Positions 1-12,860 of a DNA stretch of 64,000 bases are shown here, piece by piece. The DNA comes from Portulaca oleracea (lineage: Eukaryota; Streptophyta; Magnoliopsida; Caryophyllales; Portulacaceae). Within the stretch, counting starts at the first letter, position 1; each line of letters opens with the position of its first letter. The position numbers and the translations under genes were made by a program. The DNA is taken from contig CM055889.1 in NCBI GenBank assembly GCA_029582165.1, positions 11,228,841-11,292,840 of the forward strand. The letters run 5' to 3'. A model generated the notes under the pieces. It saw nothing but the letters and a program-made list of their open reading frames with translations. It was not told where the DNA came from and did not search any database.

Positions 1-237
1 AGGATCCTCCTCGGGATCCTCCTCCGAGTCCTCCTTTAGACCCTCCTCATGCTCCTTCTCTGGTTCTATCACCAGGTCCTCCTCCTACTCTGACTTGTCC
101 TCATAGTCCTTGTCGTCACTTAGGGCCGGAGGTGGGGCCTCGCTCGCATCCACAGCAATGATGTCAGCCGGAGTGACCTCCATCATAGTCTGGACCAGAG
201 CCGGGATAGAGGGTGTTGCTGGTGCTCACCCGCACCA

Positions 238-537
238 CTAGCAGTCATATCCCCAAGGCACCTCTGGGTCAGCTGGAGGGAGTGGGGGTAGCATTTGGGT
301 GGCCCGATACCCCCATACCCTGTCGCTCGTCAAAGTCAATAGCAGCAAGTTGACTAAACAACCCTCATGCGCTAGACACGTGGCTTGGACTGGCACGTCC
401 AAGTGTAGCTCAATGTCAGGTAGTATCCGCTCAATGTAATTTGGAAGTGCCTCCTCGGGGTCCATCCAAAACACCAAATGATACATATCGTCCTCGATGT
501 TGAAGCTGTGCTGTAATGCAGGGTCCATGCCTATCAA
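238..537 (-). CDS. Short ORF in the retrotransposon internal region, function unknown
   Basis: A 99-codon frame begins with MIGMDPALQHSFNIEDDMYH and contains an acidic, hydrophobic body (for example WMDPEEALPNYIERILPDIE). The same frame continues past its TAG at 238 and further stops into an acidic tail, so it looks like a broken longer protein. It starts about 150 bp inside the element from the primer binding site, where a gag or leader ORF is expected. I see no zinc knuckle, protease or RT motif and do not recognise the family. It could be an element-specific ORF or a chance frame. Confidence 0.35.
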   Translation of the reverse strand: MIGMDPALQHSFNIEDDMYHLVFWMDPEEALPNYIERILPDIELHLDVPVQATCLAHEGCLVNLLLLTLTSDRVWGYRATQMLPPLPPADPEVPWGYDC

Positions 538-682
538 AACAACTTTAGTGAGTTAAGAAAACACAAGTAAAAACAGAATCGAAATAATAACCCATCCTAC
601 CTACACTCACTCTCCGGCTTAGCTACCTAAGATTTATCTGAACCTAAAAGACAACTTAGGAGATACTAGGTCGTAACCCAGA

Positions 683-694
683 GCTCTGATACCA
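683..694 (-). promoter_or_regulatory. Primer binding site, initiator Met-tRNA type
   Basis: On minus the sequence TGGTATCAGAGC lies 3 bases inside the LTR end (698). It matches the 3' end of plant initiator tRNA-Met, the usual primer for Copia and for several gypsy lineages. It fixes the orientation: the LTR at 698-11428 is the 5' LTR of an element read on the minus strand. Confidence 0.9.
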
Positions 695-3171
695 TTCTGT
701 AACGCCCTAGAAAATCTATTTAATCCTAACGGTCAAACCTAACGTTGACCAACGAAGCAACAACGGAAAAGAAAACATAAAAGAAAAACGGACGTCACTG
801 CCATATCTCCTAAGAGATACAAGGCAAGATAAAGGAAATCTAAACAAACTATAACTTCAATTTAAAACTTAAACAACCTTCTAGTCCATAACAAAAAGAT
901 ACTATTGAAAGATTTCAAGTCTAACATTACAACCATACTTTTATTTAAAGCAATTAAATCCTAACGATTTCTCTCACATAGCTAATTCCATCCCCTTCAT
1001 CGCGCGCATCACCTGAAAACAAAACATTTCAAATATGTGAGGGGGGAAACCTCAATAAAGACTACCCCTAACAGTTAAAAACAATTACACAATTCATTTC
1101 AACACATTTTAGGGGGAGGGGAAACAATTCAAACAATTCAAAATACTTTCACCATAATACCTTACCATTTCTATGTTTTAAAGCGGGCGGGACTTCCAAT
1201 TTGTCCCTCGAAGTCAAAAGACTTGCCAAAAACAAACACGCTTCTTTTCAACAATCTTCCCATACCAATCTCATTCTCATTATTCAAATAGTCTCAATTC
1301 AAATATGGATGGCCATCACACTACACAATCTCAACCTACCAGGTGTAACCTAGTCTCTTGACAGCCTCTCTTACAGGTAAACAACCTGGACTTGGGAAGA
1401 CTGCCCGAATTCGCATTTTTACTCATATCCTTTAGTTAATCTGGTTTACATTTCCATTCATAACCAAATCTAAAACCAACCATTTCAAGAACTTAAGCAC
1501 ATTTTCAGAAATCCAACTTAAAACCAACTCAACACACAAAAGCGAAGGATTAAAGGATTTGCCATAAATACATAAGGAACAACAAACTTCTCAAAACACT
1601 AACAGTCTAAAAACAACATTTAAAGGTCCCTTTAAGGGGTGCAAGCTCAACAGTAAAAACTGATAAAACGTTTAAAGGTATCCCAAGGGAATTAGGATAT
1701 AGTCATTACCTGAATATGGGATAATACTTTACGTTGGGATTCACAAGAGCTTCTATTCGGAAAACTCGCTCGATTCTACATTTAAAAACGGCCTAAAGTT
1801 AATATTTCTATCACTAATAACTAATCACTTTCTACCCTAACTTAACCTTCCCCAAAGAGTTAGTAATTTAAGGAGCGCATCAAAGTAACGATATCACAAC
1901 CTATTTTAATGAAATCACAATCAAGCTAGTTCATTTAAATCAAAGTAATACACTACAATTATAATGTAGCATTTCAAACATAATGTAACATAAAATCATA
2001 ACCCAACAGTTCATAACTTTTTCTATACTATAAGGTCGTAACATGACATTTTGGGGAATATTGAAATACATACTAACCTAACCACAAGTAGCCATATATG
2101 GTCTTTAGGACAAGGATACTCACATAAAATCATTTCAATATTATTTCGAACATTAATTAAACTTTTAGGACAAGTATGACCCTAACCATGTAATCTTACA
2201 TGGTACTATTCACGGAATTTACAAACATGTCATTATAACATTTAAAAGCATGTTAGGTCACATAATCATACATTCTTATTCAAAACTATATTTTGGGGTT
2301 CCTAACATGTTTCTAAGGTTCCAAGACCATCATAAACTAACCTTTAAACACCTAAACCCTAACATGATATTTAAACCAAACTCACATACTCAAGAATACA
2401 TATTCTAATCTAATGAAACATTTGATAACATAATCACGACCTACTCATTCTAACTAATGCCATGAAAACTTAATAATAACATAAAATATCAAGGACATAT
2501 ACTTAACATGAATTCCTTGCTACTAAACATACTTCTAATCATTCTAAAACAGTCCATACTTCATATAAACTAAACATTTCATATTCATTTCAACATTTTA
2601 AACATGAAAACCCTAATAACTTCTAACATGCTCAAACTCAACCAAGATTGAATCTTTATGACCTAAAATCTTCATATGAGATTAATAACACAATAAAGAA
2701 CATGATTCACAAATAAAACACGTTAAACATAGGACTTTTTACGTGGGTTTTTAATCAAACAACCTTAGTTCATAAACATTTCTAACTCAATCATAAACAA
2801 AGCTTTAGGTTACTAATCACATTTTTAGGTTATCTAATCATCTAAACAACACCTACTGTCCATAACCATACAAACTTAGAAGCTATCATGCCTATATCTA
2901 GTATCCACACCAATCTTATTCTAACACAATATTCATCACTTATAAAAGTAACTAATATCAAATAACTCTAGCCCTACTCATGCAATAACAGAACCATACA
3001 TATTACTTGCAACCATTATCTCACAAGAATATCATATTCATCAACCCTAACAAAACTCTAACAAGACAAACCTCACATAAACACTACTGACCCTTACACA
3101 TTTAAACACTTCCATCATTGTCTTTTAATAACACAATAAACCTTCACTACAAGAAAACATGGATTGGGCCA

Positions 3172-4136
3172 CGAAATTTAATTTAGAGGACGTGGAAAAA
3201 AATTCTGAGGTCATATGACAAAAATTGGGCCGCAAATATATGGGAGACGCCTTTGTAGCTAAACTGGGCGGCACTATCAATTTTGTCGTCCTGTTTAAAG
3301 ATGTGGGCGGAAATATTACATATTGGGCCAGGAATTAGATTTCCAGCCCTTGTTTACACATGACCGCTCCAAAATGTTGACACTGGCGCGTTATTGTTTC
3401 ATGTTGCCGCTCCAAACTTTCGCCAAATTTCAAAAGGAAAAATTTCCCAGCGCCTTTATTTTCTAACCCCAGCTAATAATTCACTTGTCTCCAGTTTCAT
3501 ATTATAATCCTAATTCATCTGTGTCCACTCTACACTCCCCACTCTCTCTCTCTGCTACTCTCTCAACAGCATCATGGCGATGGCTTCGAAGGACAAATCT
3601 GCTCCATTGTTTCACTCCTAATTCCACAGTTCTCGAGTTTGTCTGTGAAGGTGAAGTCTCAACTCTTTCTTTCACTCGCCCATTGTTTCTCAACCTCTCT
3701 GAATTCTCATTTCTCTGTCACGGTTAGGGTTTCTGCTCATTCTATCCCTTACCTCCTTTCGGTTACTTGCTGAATTTGTGGAATTTCGTCTGATTGCGAT
3801 TTCTCTGCCACGTTTAGGGTTGCTGAATTTGCTGATTTTCGTTTGTTTCTCCTCGTTCTCTGTTACGTTCCTTTTCGTTCAATCTCAAGGTACTTCCTCT
3901 CTTCTCAGTTCTGGGTTGATTCTGATTGAAAATCTCGATATGTTTATTCTTGATTTGGATAGGGTTTTTTGCTTTTTTGTGTGGGATTTTGTTTGGGTTT
4001 TGAAATTTTTTTACTCGAATGTTTATAGATATGTTTGGAGGGAGTTATTTCTTATTGAATTGAACATATGGGTTGGCAGATTGTTCATGTTGACGGGTTA
4101 CAAATTCAGATGTTGAAAGTTGAATTTGGGAGATGT
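3172..4136 (+). other. 5' non-coding part of the CACTA element
   Basis: After the subterminal repeats (to about 3440) there is a pyrimidine-rich leader-like stretch containing GTTAGGGTTT-type sequence, typical of plant 5' UTRs. Short open frames here (for example 3778-4116) have no recognisable domain. This may be the transposase leader or captured host leader sequence; I cannot tell which. Confidence 0.4.
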
Positions 4137-4152
4137 AGGTTTAGTTGGACTT

Positions 4153-4679
4153 TTTTTTTTATTGTTCATGTTGAACTTGGAGGTGAAACTGAAATCAAAG
4201 CAAAGTATCAATCCACTGAAAATTCACACTTCATTGCTAAAATCTTGCCAAACACCAACTATAGAGCAGAACGAAGCATGGCTCACAATACTACGATAGG
4301 ACATATCTCCCACAGAATAAAACCTTTAGACAGCCAAATTGAAGCACCACAGCCTTAGCCATGCTACAAGCCTACAAACCATTCCTCACCAATGAAGCAC
4401 CTCACTTTCGGAAGAAAAATGATGTTTAGTTTCAACAAGACCTATGATCTCCAATCTTTTTTTTCTGATTAGGGACTTGATATATCTTTTCTTCTCCTTA
4501 GCACCAATGCCCCTAACATTCCACGAACCAATTCTCATTGTGAAAGATCTTCTCCTCCAGCCGAAGGTAAAGATACTACTCCTGAATTCCCTTTTTTCCT
4601 TCTTGCACTTTCCTTTGATTTCTTCCTTTTTCTTGGGGATAACTTATCCTCAAAGTATTTTTTAGGATTGATGTTTTAA
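4153..4679 (-). mobile_element. Short LINE (non-LTR retrotransposon) insertion with endonuclease start
   Basis: A 16-bp direct repeat, AGGTTTAGTTGGACTT, flanks it at 4137-4152 and 4680-4695: a target duplication of LINE length. A T-run at the left end (about 4151-4160 on +) is the poly(A) tail of a minus-strand element. Minus-strand translation from 4538 gives MRIGSWNVRGIGAKEKKRYI and then IIGLVETKH, the opening of the APE-type endonuclease of plant L1 ORF2 (Asn of the WN motif, Glu of ETK). A stop follows at about residue 50. Only the first part of ORF2 is present before the tail, so this is an internally deleted copy. Confidence 0.85.
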
Positions 4680-5029
4680 AGGTTTAGTTGGACTTAAATC
4701 TTATGTATGAGTATTTATATTACCTTTGAACAATTTGGACCTTTGGATATTCATAGGTTGTTCTTTGAACTGTGGCTTGAATTTCTGATATGTCAAAATC
4801 TGAGTGTTTAGAAGGGCCTAAGAGACTAATTAAATAGGGCATTTGCCAAATTTGAGGGTGATTCTGTTTGTTAGGAACAGATTTCATAACTGTTCTTGGG
4901 AAAAGTATGTAATTTGTTGGACATCTATTTACAAAACATTTCAATTTTGCTGAGTTGCTTCAAGAATATCAAGTGATGCTCTTATGTAGTGGGTTAGGGT
5001 AGTGGTTTTATCACTTATTCCCACTTCAT

Positions 5030-5300
5030 GTGATTAATTATGGGTATTTTAACATTTAGAAAACAAACATCTAGGCTGTTTTGAGTTTGGAAATATCTCT
5101 GTTTGTATGATATCTCATAAGAACTGAAGGAGGATTTGATTATTTATGGGTATCTTAATCCGTATTGTTTTTGGCTGTTTTGAGTTTGGAAATGTGATTA
5201 ATTATGAAGTGATGCTCTCTGTTGGAAATGTCTCTGGTTGTTTTGAGTTTGGAAATGTGATTAATTATGGGTATCTTAATCTGTATTGTTTCAATTCAAT
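5030..5300 (+). repeat. Imperfect direct repeats inside the CACTA element
   Basis: The phrase GTTTTGAGTTTGGAAAT recurs three times (near 5078, 5178 and 5241), and GTGATTAATTATG recurs beside it. The copies are partly scrambled rather than cleanly tandem, so this looks like local duplication. No coding role is visible. Confidence 0.7.
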
Positions 5301-5454
5301 CTGCCGTTTTTCTTATTTGCTACTAGTTGCTTTTTCAAATTAGAATATTTTTCTTTTATCAATGGTGAATGATGTAGGTTTTGGTCTACTGTCATGCTAG
5401 CACTTTATTGCACAACCTTTGTTTATCTATTTATTCGTTTATTCTAATTATGTA

Positions 5455-7127
<1,673 letters not shown>

Positions 7128-7841
7128 ATGGATAAGGACCGAACTTGGATGAACCATAGGGGAATATGTGATAGGAGAAAACCTGAGTACATAGGTGGAG
7201 TTAAAGAATTTTTGGAGTTTGCTTTTCATGGTAAGGAGGAAGGAGTAGAAATGAGGTGTCCATGTGTGAATTGTAATTTAGCCTTGATTCATAATAGGAG
7301 TACAATTCAAAATCATTTAATAGTTCGTGGTATACTAAGGAACTATAATCCATGGATACATCATGGAGAATGTGATGATCAAAGTGATGGGAGTGGAGGT
7401 GACATTCAAGAAGAATCATTAGAGGAGGGAAACAATGTTTTGGTTCATGATGATTTGGGGCCATTAATTTGTGATGCAACGAATGTAGTAACTTCCACTT
7501 CGGGAGTTCTAGAGTATGTTGCGGGTAATGGAGAGAATGAAGGTGAAAATGAGGTGCCAGTGGAATTTTATAAGTTAATGGAAGATGCTGAAGCAGAGTT
7601 GTATCCTGGGTGTAAGACATTTACAAGACTAGAGTTTATTGTGACATTGCTACATATAAAAGTGAGTGGCAAATGGAGTGACAAATCATTTTCAATGTTG
7701 CTCAAGGCACTTAAAAGAGCATTCAATAATGATGAAAGTTTTCCTGAAAACTCTTATGAGGCCAAAAAATATTCAAAAGCTTTAGGGTTAGACTATGTCA
7801 AAATTGATGCATGTGTCAACCATTGCATTTTTATTATACAG
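7128..7841 (+). pseudogene. CACTA transposase remnant: transposase-associated domain plus start of TNP2
   Basis: Translation from the ATG at 7128 (a likely exon start, after TATACAG) gives a plant transposase-associated domain: RTWMNHRG, then EYIGGVKEFLEFAF, CPCVNCN, and the HLIVRGI...YNPWIHHGE segment (residues 5-80). A charged linker follows, then the first part of the TNP2 family (FYKLMEDAEAELYPGC to GLDYVKIDACVNHC, residues about 145-235). Immediately after KIDACVNHC, where the catalytic part of TNP2 should continue, the sequence becomes an intron 3' end (TTATTATACAG, to 7841). This internal deletion removes the DDE core, so the protein cannot be an active transposase. It joins, in another frame, the remnant at 7842-8361. 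Confidence 0.88.
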
Positions 7842-8361
7842 GCACAGAGATGGAAAATGGGATCCACCTGCTGAAGTTAAATACAATGAATTTAAGGATC
7901 TGCATCGTACTGAAATTGAAAAGAATGGTGTTGATAATATCCCCCTCAAGACAGCTTACGCCACGGTATTGGAGGTGAAGTCGGGGTACCCTCAAGGTCT
8001 TGGACCTCAAGCCATAGGAAACAAGAAGGGGGCAATGGGTCATAATGAGATTCGAGTTGAATTGGCAGCTGAGATGCAACTAATGCGTCAGAAAGAGGCC
8101 GCAATGCAAGGTGAACTTGGGCAAGTCAAAGCAAGCAATCAGGAGCTACAAAGTGAACTTGGGAATGTCAAAGCATCTAATGAGGAGCTTAAAGCGGAGA
8201 TGGAGCGCATGAAAGCTGAGTTTAAGGAGCGGGAGAATAGACTTATACAGGATGCTATAAAAAGAGAGCTCCAAAGTAAGAAAGAATCACTGATCCGAGA
8301 AAACAAAATAAGAGATGAGATTGTCGCTATGTTTCTCAAAAATAATCGAAAAGCTACCTAA
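7842..8361 (+). pseudogene. CACTA second-protein C-terminus (plant transposase, Ptta/En/Spm type)
   Basis: The frame starts just after the splice acceptor at 7841 with HRDGKWDPPAEVKYNEF and continues through ATVLEVKSGYPQGLGPQAIG, the region typical of the accessory protein in plant CACTA elements. A coiled coil follows, with repeats of ELGQVKASNQEL type (two near-identical 14-residue units) and charged heptads up to the stop TAA at 8361. No start codon belongs to it; upstream exons were lost in the deletion next to KIDACVNHC. In related elements this protein binds subterminal repeats; that role is inferred from the family. Confidence 0.8.
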
Positions 8362-8728
8362 TATCAGGTAAATTTGTGCTCTATCTTCCCTTCTAATCTG
8401 CTTGCATTGCCTTGAATAAATGTGTTGGATGCTATATTGTTTGGTGCATTTTTTGGGTTATTTCTAGGCAGTATTTTGATATTCTAATTAGCTAGTGTTC
8501 TGAATTTTGTGGCTATGTTATGAATTTTGTGCTGGAAGCTAGTTTTTCTGAATTTTTTTGGTTCTGACATTTGATATTCACATGAGGCATTGGTTGGATG
8601 AAGCCTGAACACTAGTGTCAAAAATCCTTTATGCTTGGTATATATTGGTTTGGCATAGGCATTTAGTTCATTTCTGGGTAGTATTTTTATATAGGCATTG
8701 GTTCTGACAAAAATGTTGCCTTATTCTG

Positions 8729-8869
8729 TCAACCAATTCTTACTGTTAGACAAAGCCCTTATTATGCTTGGTATATATATTGGTTTGGCATAGGCATTTG
8801 TGGGACTGATGAAACAAGTGCTCAACCAATTCTTACTGTTAGACAAGCCCTTATTATGCTTGGTATATA
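8729..8869 (+). repeat. Direct duplication of about 50 bp in the CACTA 3' region
   Basis: A segment starting TCAACCAATTCTTACTG and ending CTTGGTATATA is present at 8729-8778 and again at 8822-8869 with few differences. The word TTGGTTTGGCATAGGCATTT is also repeated (near 8645 and 8780). The copies lie in the transposase 3' flank. Confidence 0.85.
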
Positions 8870-8897
8870 AAACCCTTGCTCTTCCAGTTAGAATGTT

Positions 8898-9098
8898 TCA
8901 AAGGAGGAGGCAAGGCTCGGGTTGTTGTTTGAGTTGTTGCTTAGCTTGTTGTTGGGACGAGTATCCATGAGCAGCAAGGACTCGGTCCAGCAGCTCCTGT
9001 GGAACTGGCTCTCCTCTCCTTTGTTGCGGGGATATTCTTGCCGTGTTGACCAGTGTTTTGCATTTATCCTTCAAATCAACACCCATAGATCTCTTGTT
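8898..9098 (-). pseudogene. Captured exon of a telomere-repeat-binding (TRP/TBP-like) Myb protein
   Basis: Minus-strand translation reads MGVDLKDKCKTLVNTARISP, then QQRRGEPVPQELLDRVLAAH and a Gln-rich tail before TGA at 8898. It closely resembles the C-terminal end of the plant TRP/TBP1 telobox Myb domain, where VDLKDKW...SPQQRRGEPVPQELLDRVL is conserved. The Trp normally in DKWK is Cys here (DKCK), so the DNA-recognition helix is probably damaged. It lies inside the CACTA element, opposite to the transposase frame and without the upstream Myb helices. I read it as a transposon-captured fragment, not a gene. Confidence 0.82.
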
Positions 9099-10252
9099 TA
9101 ACTAGTTTTGGTTATGTATATACATACAGGCTCCCTGCCTATAAACATAGTGCCATGTCCAGATGGCAAAATCTTACCTTTTTGTTTCTGACTAGGAAGA
9201 GGGAGAGGGGTTTATTGCTCCACTCAATATTTGGATTTGATTCTTGTAACTGTGAGATATATGATGGGACAATCAGACATATTTACAATAGTTTGACATT
9301 AATAAAGATAGATATGTTCTCTTGTGAAAATTAGCTACTTCTTTTTTATTTTTTCTGACATGAATGTTATATTTTGCAGAAATTCAGGTAGTTGCTGTTA
9401 TTTTGACAACAATGGTTGGCATGGTAGCTAGGATTGCAGAAAGTAATTGATGTGAATGATACCTTTTGCACATATTTAATTGAAGAAACAACTTTCAATT
9501 CATGTGAAGTTATTTTGTCTATATGCACATACATTGCATATATGTTCTATGTATATTTTGGGGGCTAAAACTATGTAGTTTTTGTTCCTTGCACCAAACA
9601 ATATGCCAGCTTGTTTAATCAGTTGTTTTTAGGTTATATAGTTTAACTTTGTAAAAACTACTATGCTTTTAACTAATAGAAAGCATTATTGTTGGTTGAC
9701 CCATTATTGTATGTTATTATTCTATAAACAGGCCCTGAGACCAGTCAATATAAATAGGTACAAAATTTGTATATTGACAGGTTTTCCATTTCAGTGTGCT
9801 GTGTATAAATAAAGGGCAGCAGAAAATAGCTATGGTTGTCAATGACAATTAGGGCTACGAAAGTGTTGCACAGGACGTTGATAACGCCGCAGCCAACACA
9901 CAGTAGAAGGCGACAAAATGATATTGCAGCTCTTAATTAACACAGGGCGACAAAATTTATAAACAGGACGTCGATAATACCGCAGCCAACACAGACTAGA
10001 GGGCGATAAAATCATATTGCAGCTCTTAATGAACAGAGGGCGACAAAATTCACACACTGGACCGCAGAAAATTTTGTCATCCTATAACAAGAACACAACG
10101 TCACTTTTAAATTTCGTCGTCCTATTGAAGGGCTTCGGTACTAAGGCGGCAACTAACGACGAAATCCATTTCGTCGTCCTATGTGTGGGGCGTCAAAATT
10201 GCGATATAGGGCGTCAAAATTGTCCGCGGCCCAATCTAACTTTTCTTGTAGT
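9099..10252 (+). other. 3' non-coding and subterminal region of the CACTA element
   Basis: AT-rich spacer to about 9830, then a dense block of subterminal repeats to 10240. The words are GGGCGACAAAATT, TTTCGTCGTCCTAT, GGACGTCGATAA and ACACAGGACG in both orientations, spaced roughly 20-60 bp apart. Short frames here follow the repeats and are not genes. Confidence 0.75.
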
Positions 10253-10439
10253 GCTTCTAAGCAACTAGAATACAACAGCAAGGTACTACTGATCCTAAAC
10301 ATCCTAGAATACCTCAACATCATCACTTAAGCATAGATACATCATCACAGAATCATACAAATAATGAACAAGATAAAACAATATAAAAGAGAGAAAGTTA
10401 GGGGTTATACTAGACAAGGGAGAAACACCATAGGGTGGT

Positions 10440-11030
10440 GGCGCTGGGCGGTGATTGCGGTGGTCGATAGGCGGCAACAGTAGCTCAGGGCGATCGAAAA
10501 AAGGGGCGGAAATGGCGGTGGTCAGCAGCGTACAACAGCTCGAAGGAAAAATCGGGGGTTGGGCTTCGTCCTCGATGGAGTTGGGTGTCGGTGTTCGTCT
10601 CGTCGGAGCTGGGGGGAGGTTACCGGAGTCGGGGAGGTCTGACGGGGGTGCGTCGGTCTTCGAAAGTGGTGGGCATCAAGCTGAGCGGCGGAGGGGTTTT
10701 TGGATGGTCAAAACAAGGGCTCGGGGTGGCATTCTAGGGTGCTTCTGGCCGGTGATGGTGGTCGGAAACGGTGAGGCGGCGGTCGGAATGTGGTAGGGTG
10801 GTAGTCGCCGGTGCAATGTGGGTGGAAGGAGGGTAGTTTGATGATGGTGCGTGGTGGTGTGGTGTGTGCTGTCGGGTACAAAGCAGCAGCAGCAGAATAA
10901 TATGGAAAGGAAAGGAGAGAGAAGAGAGAGAATAGAGAGCACGTGATTGGGAGAGGGGAAAAGATGGTGGTGTATGCGTCTGATTGTAGCAGCAACAGAA
11001 TCAAATAATATATAGAGGGGAGGAGAGAGG
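10440..11030 (-). other. GC-rich leader-like block of the large LTR
   Basis: A purine-rich, G-heavy stretch on +, so pyrimidine-rich on -, in otherwise AT-rich LTR. It has overlapping low-complexity frames rich in Pro, Ser, Thr and His. The equivalent block is at 39130-39830 in the solo LTR. Its place after a TATA-like motif (near 11010 on -) suggests transcribed leader rather than protein-coding DNA. Confidence 0.5.
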
Positions 11031-11428
11031 ATACACGTAAGAGAGAGAAAAAAAATTATATCCTAACAACTTTGCGGCTATCCCAAAAATCTAGGGTAAA
11101 ATCATATTCAAGGGTCCCATGCGCTTATAAAGAACATTCTAGGTCAGAAAAGTCACCCAAAAATTTCTCCAAAGTGTTAGTAACCCTTTTCCCATAATTT
11201 GTTTCCTAAAATAACATCATTTCCCAGATAATTTCTATAAACTGATCCGAATAAAATTTACCCGAAGTCCAAAAATTTTTTAACTGATATTTTTAAGCTT
11301 CTAAAAATTCCAAATAATACTCTCGCGGTCCTAATAGCTCCATGTGAAAAGAGATAAATATTTAACAGAAAGAAACGCACGTTAGGAAATTTAACGGCAC
11401 AAATAATAGCATTTTTCAGGGTTTTACA

Positions 11429-12860
11429 CATAGGTTGCTACTCTTGTAGTTTAATTAGGTTAACTCCATGAGATTAGGCAGTTAGAATAGTTAGACTAGC
11501 ATTTGACCCTCGAGAGAGGACTCTGGCGAGCTTTGATGGTGCAAGCGTTCACCCATAACTACTTGTATAGAATTCATAGGTTATACCATTCTGATTGATT
11601 AGTTCGTTGAACTTTTATATTGCAACCATAATATCTTTATGTGCTTTTATAATTTATAGTTTTCATGATCATTATTCGAAGCGTATTGGATCCGACCCAA
11701 TTTCGTTTTACCTTTGGTTACAGGTTCGCTTAAGGCTACCATCATTTCTCCATGGTTCAAACCCGGCTTCATGATTCATTTAAAGGCAAATTCAAGTGCT
11801 TGGAGGGCCTTTAGGAGCATCGTTGGAGGCGGTGTTCATTTCAAGGAAGACCCCAGGCCATAGGTCGTGGTTTCGCATCCTCCTCGGGATCCATCTCAGG
11901 TCTTCTGAGGGGCTTCGAGATCCTCGATAAGAATAACGAGGCGAGATGAAGTTCGTTGGACAAGACAAGAAAGGCAGAAGACGTGACAGCAGGGGAGTCA
12001 CGACCGCATCACTGATCGTTGCGCCTGTGACAAGGCTCGGTGGCTAGCGTCGCACTTGCGGCACCCCCCGGGGGAGCTTGAAGTTGAAAGCTTGTGTCGC
12101 GCCCGTGACACCGCAATAAGGAGAAGATTTTGTTCGAGAATCACCTAGGGTCACGCCCTTGACCACCTGTGTCGCGGCCACGACCTCTCTATGGTCACGC
12201 CCGCGATGCTAGAGGTTACGCCCGTTACCCCATGACAACCTCTTTTGGTCTACATTCCCAAAATTGTCACGGTCGTGATATTTTGTGTCGGGCCCGCAAC
12301 GTCCTTGTTGGGGGTGCGACGATTATGGGAATGTCGGGTTTTATGTCTGATTTCCCCCCTTTTGTTTCCATCCTTTTTGTATAATTCTCTTTGTATCCCC
12401 TCCCCCATATATATACATGTAAACCCCCTCCATTAGGGATAGTTGTTGAAGTTCATAGGTTTTAGCCACAAAATCTACTCCACTTGGGAGATTGTAATTA
12501 AGGGTTTTCAAACCTTAATTCAATGAAAGCTAATCATTTTTGGGGAAGTGCTTGTTGATTTCTCTTTCTTTGTGAGTAAATGTTCTTCCTCCTCTCTTTG
12601 GTGAGATTTCTTGGGTGTTTCAAGACTCTTTGCTTGTGGAAGATCCTTGTGCAAGTGATTGAACATCTTAGTTCAATTTGGTGAGTTTATACTCTATAGA
12701 ATTGTCCATATCCTTTTAATTCTTGTTTTAGTTCTTGTTTATCAACAAGCCCCCAAAACCCTAAATATAGTTGTTACTTGTATGAGTTTTATGAGTGAAT
12801 TTTCATCATCCACATGAATTTTTATAGACTCTAGGTCTGACACGCTCCACTATCACTATC
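11429..12860 (+). mobile_element. LTR-retroelement remnant with GC palindrome cluster and leader
   Basis: No pol motifs are present. The layout resembles the U3-R-U5 part of an LTR: a GC-rich repeat region (11988-12325), then an AT-rich TATA-like CATATATATACATG (about 12406-12419), then a T-rich, G-poor leader to about 12800. The same order occurs on the minus strand at 55306-56997, which supports a shared element class. TG/CA ends and a target duplication could not be placed. Confidence 0.4.
11988..12325. repeat. Cluster of GC-rich imperfect palindromes built on GTCACG/CGTGAC
   Basis: At least eight related words occur here, such as GTCACGACCG, GTCGCGCCCGTGAC, GTCGCGGCCACGAC, GTCACGCCCGCGATG, GTTACGCCCGTTAC and GTCACGGTCGTGAT. 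Each is close to self-complementary around a CCC/GGG or GCC core. They are spaced irregularly at about 20-60 bp. Flanking DNA is far lower in GC. Confidence 0.8.

Larger units (their letters stand above)
1..697 (-). mobile_element. 5' internal region of a large-LTR retrotransposon, cut by the window edge
   Basis: Read on the minus strand this DNA follows the LTR end and primer binding site directly, so it is the untranslated leader and start of the internal region; the rest lies outside the window. Positions 1-60 on minus encode a Glu/Asp-rich stretch made of imperfect GAGGAT-type repeats, interrupted by stops, which suggests a decayed open frame. No gag or pol motif is visible in this short piece. 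The element is probably Ty3/gypsy because of its very long LTR and Met-tRNA primer; Tekay/Del chromoviruses fit this, but no RT is available to prove it. Confidence 0.7.

Noticed and set aside
7201..7620. 139-codon minus frame opposite the CACTA transposase
   Set aside because: Shadow of the real coding frame, which matches a known domain on +.
10455..10796. Gly/Arg-rich + frame
   Set aside because: Antisense to the LTR leader block; compositional artefact of G-rich DNA.
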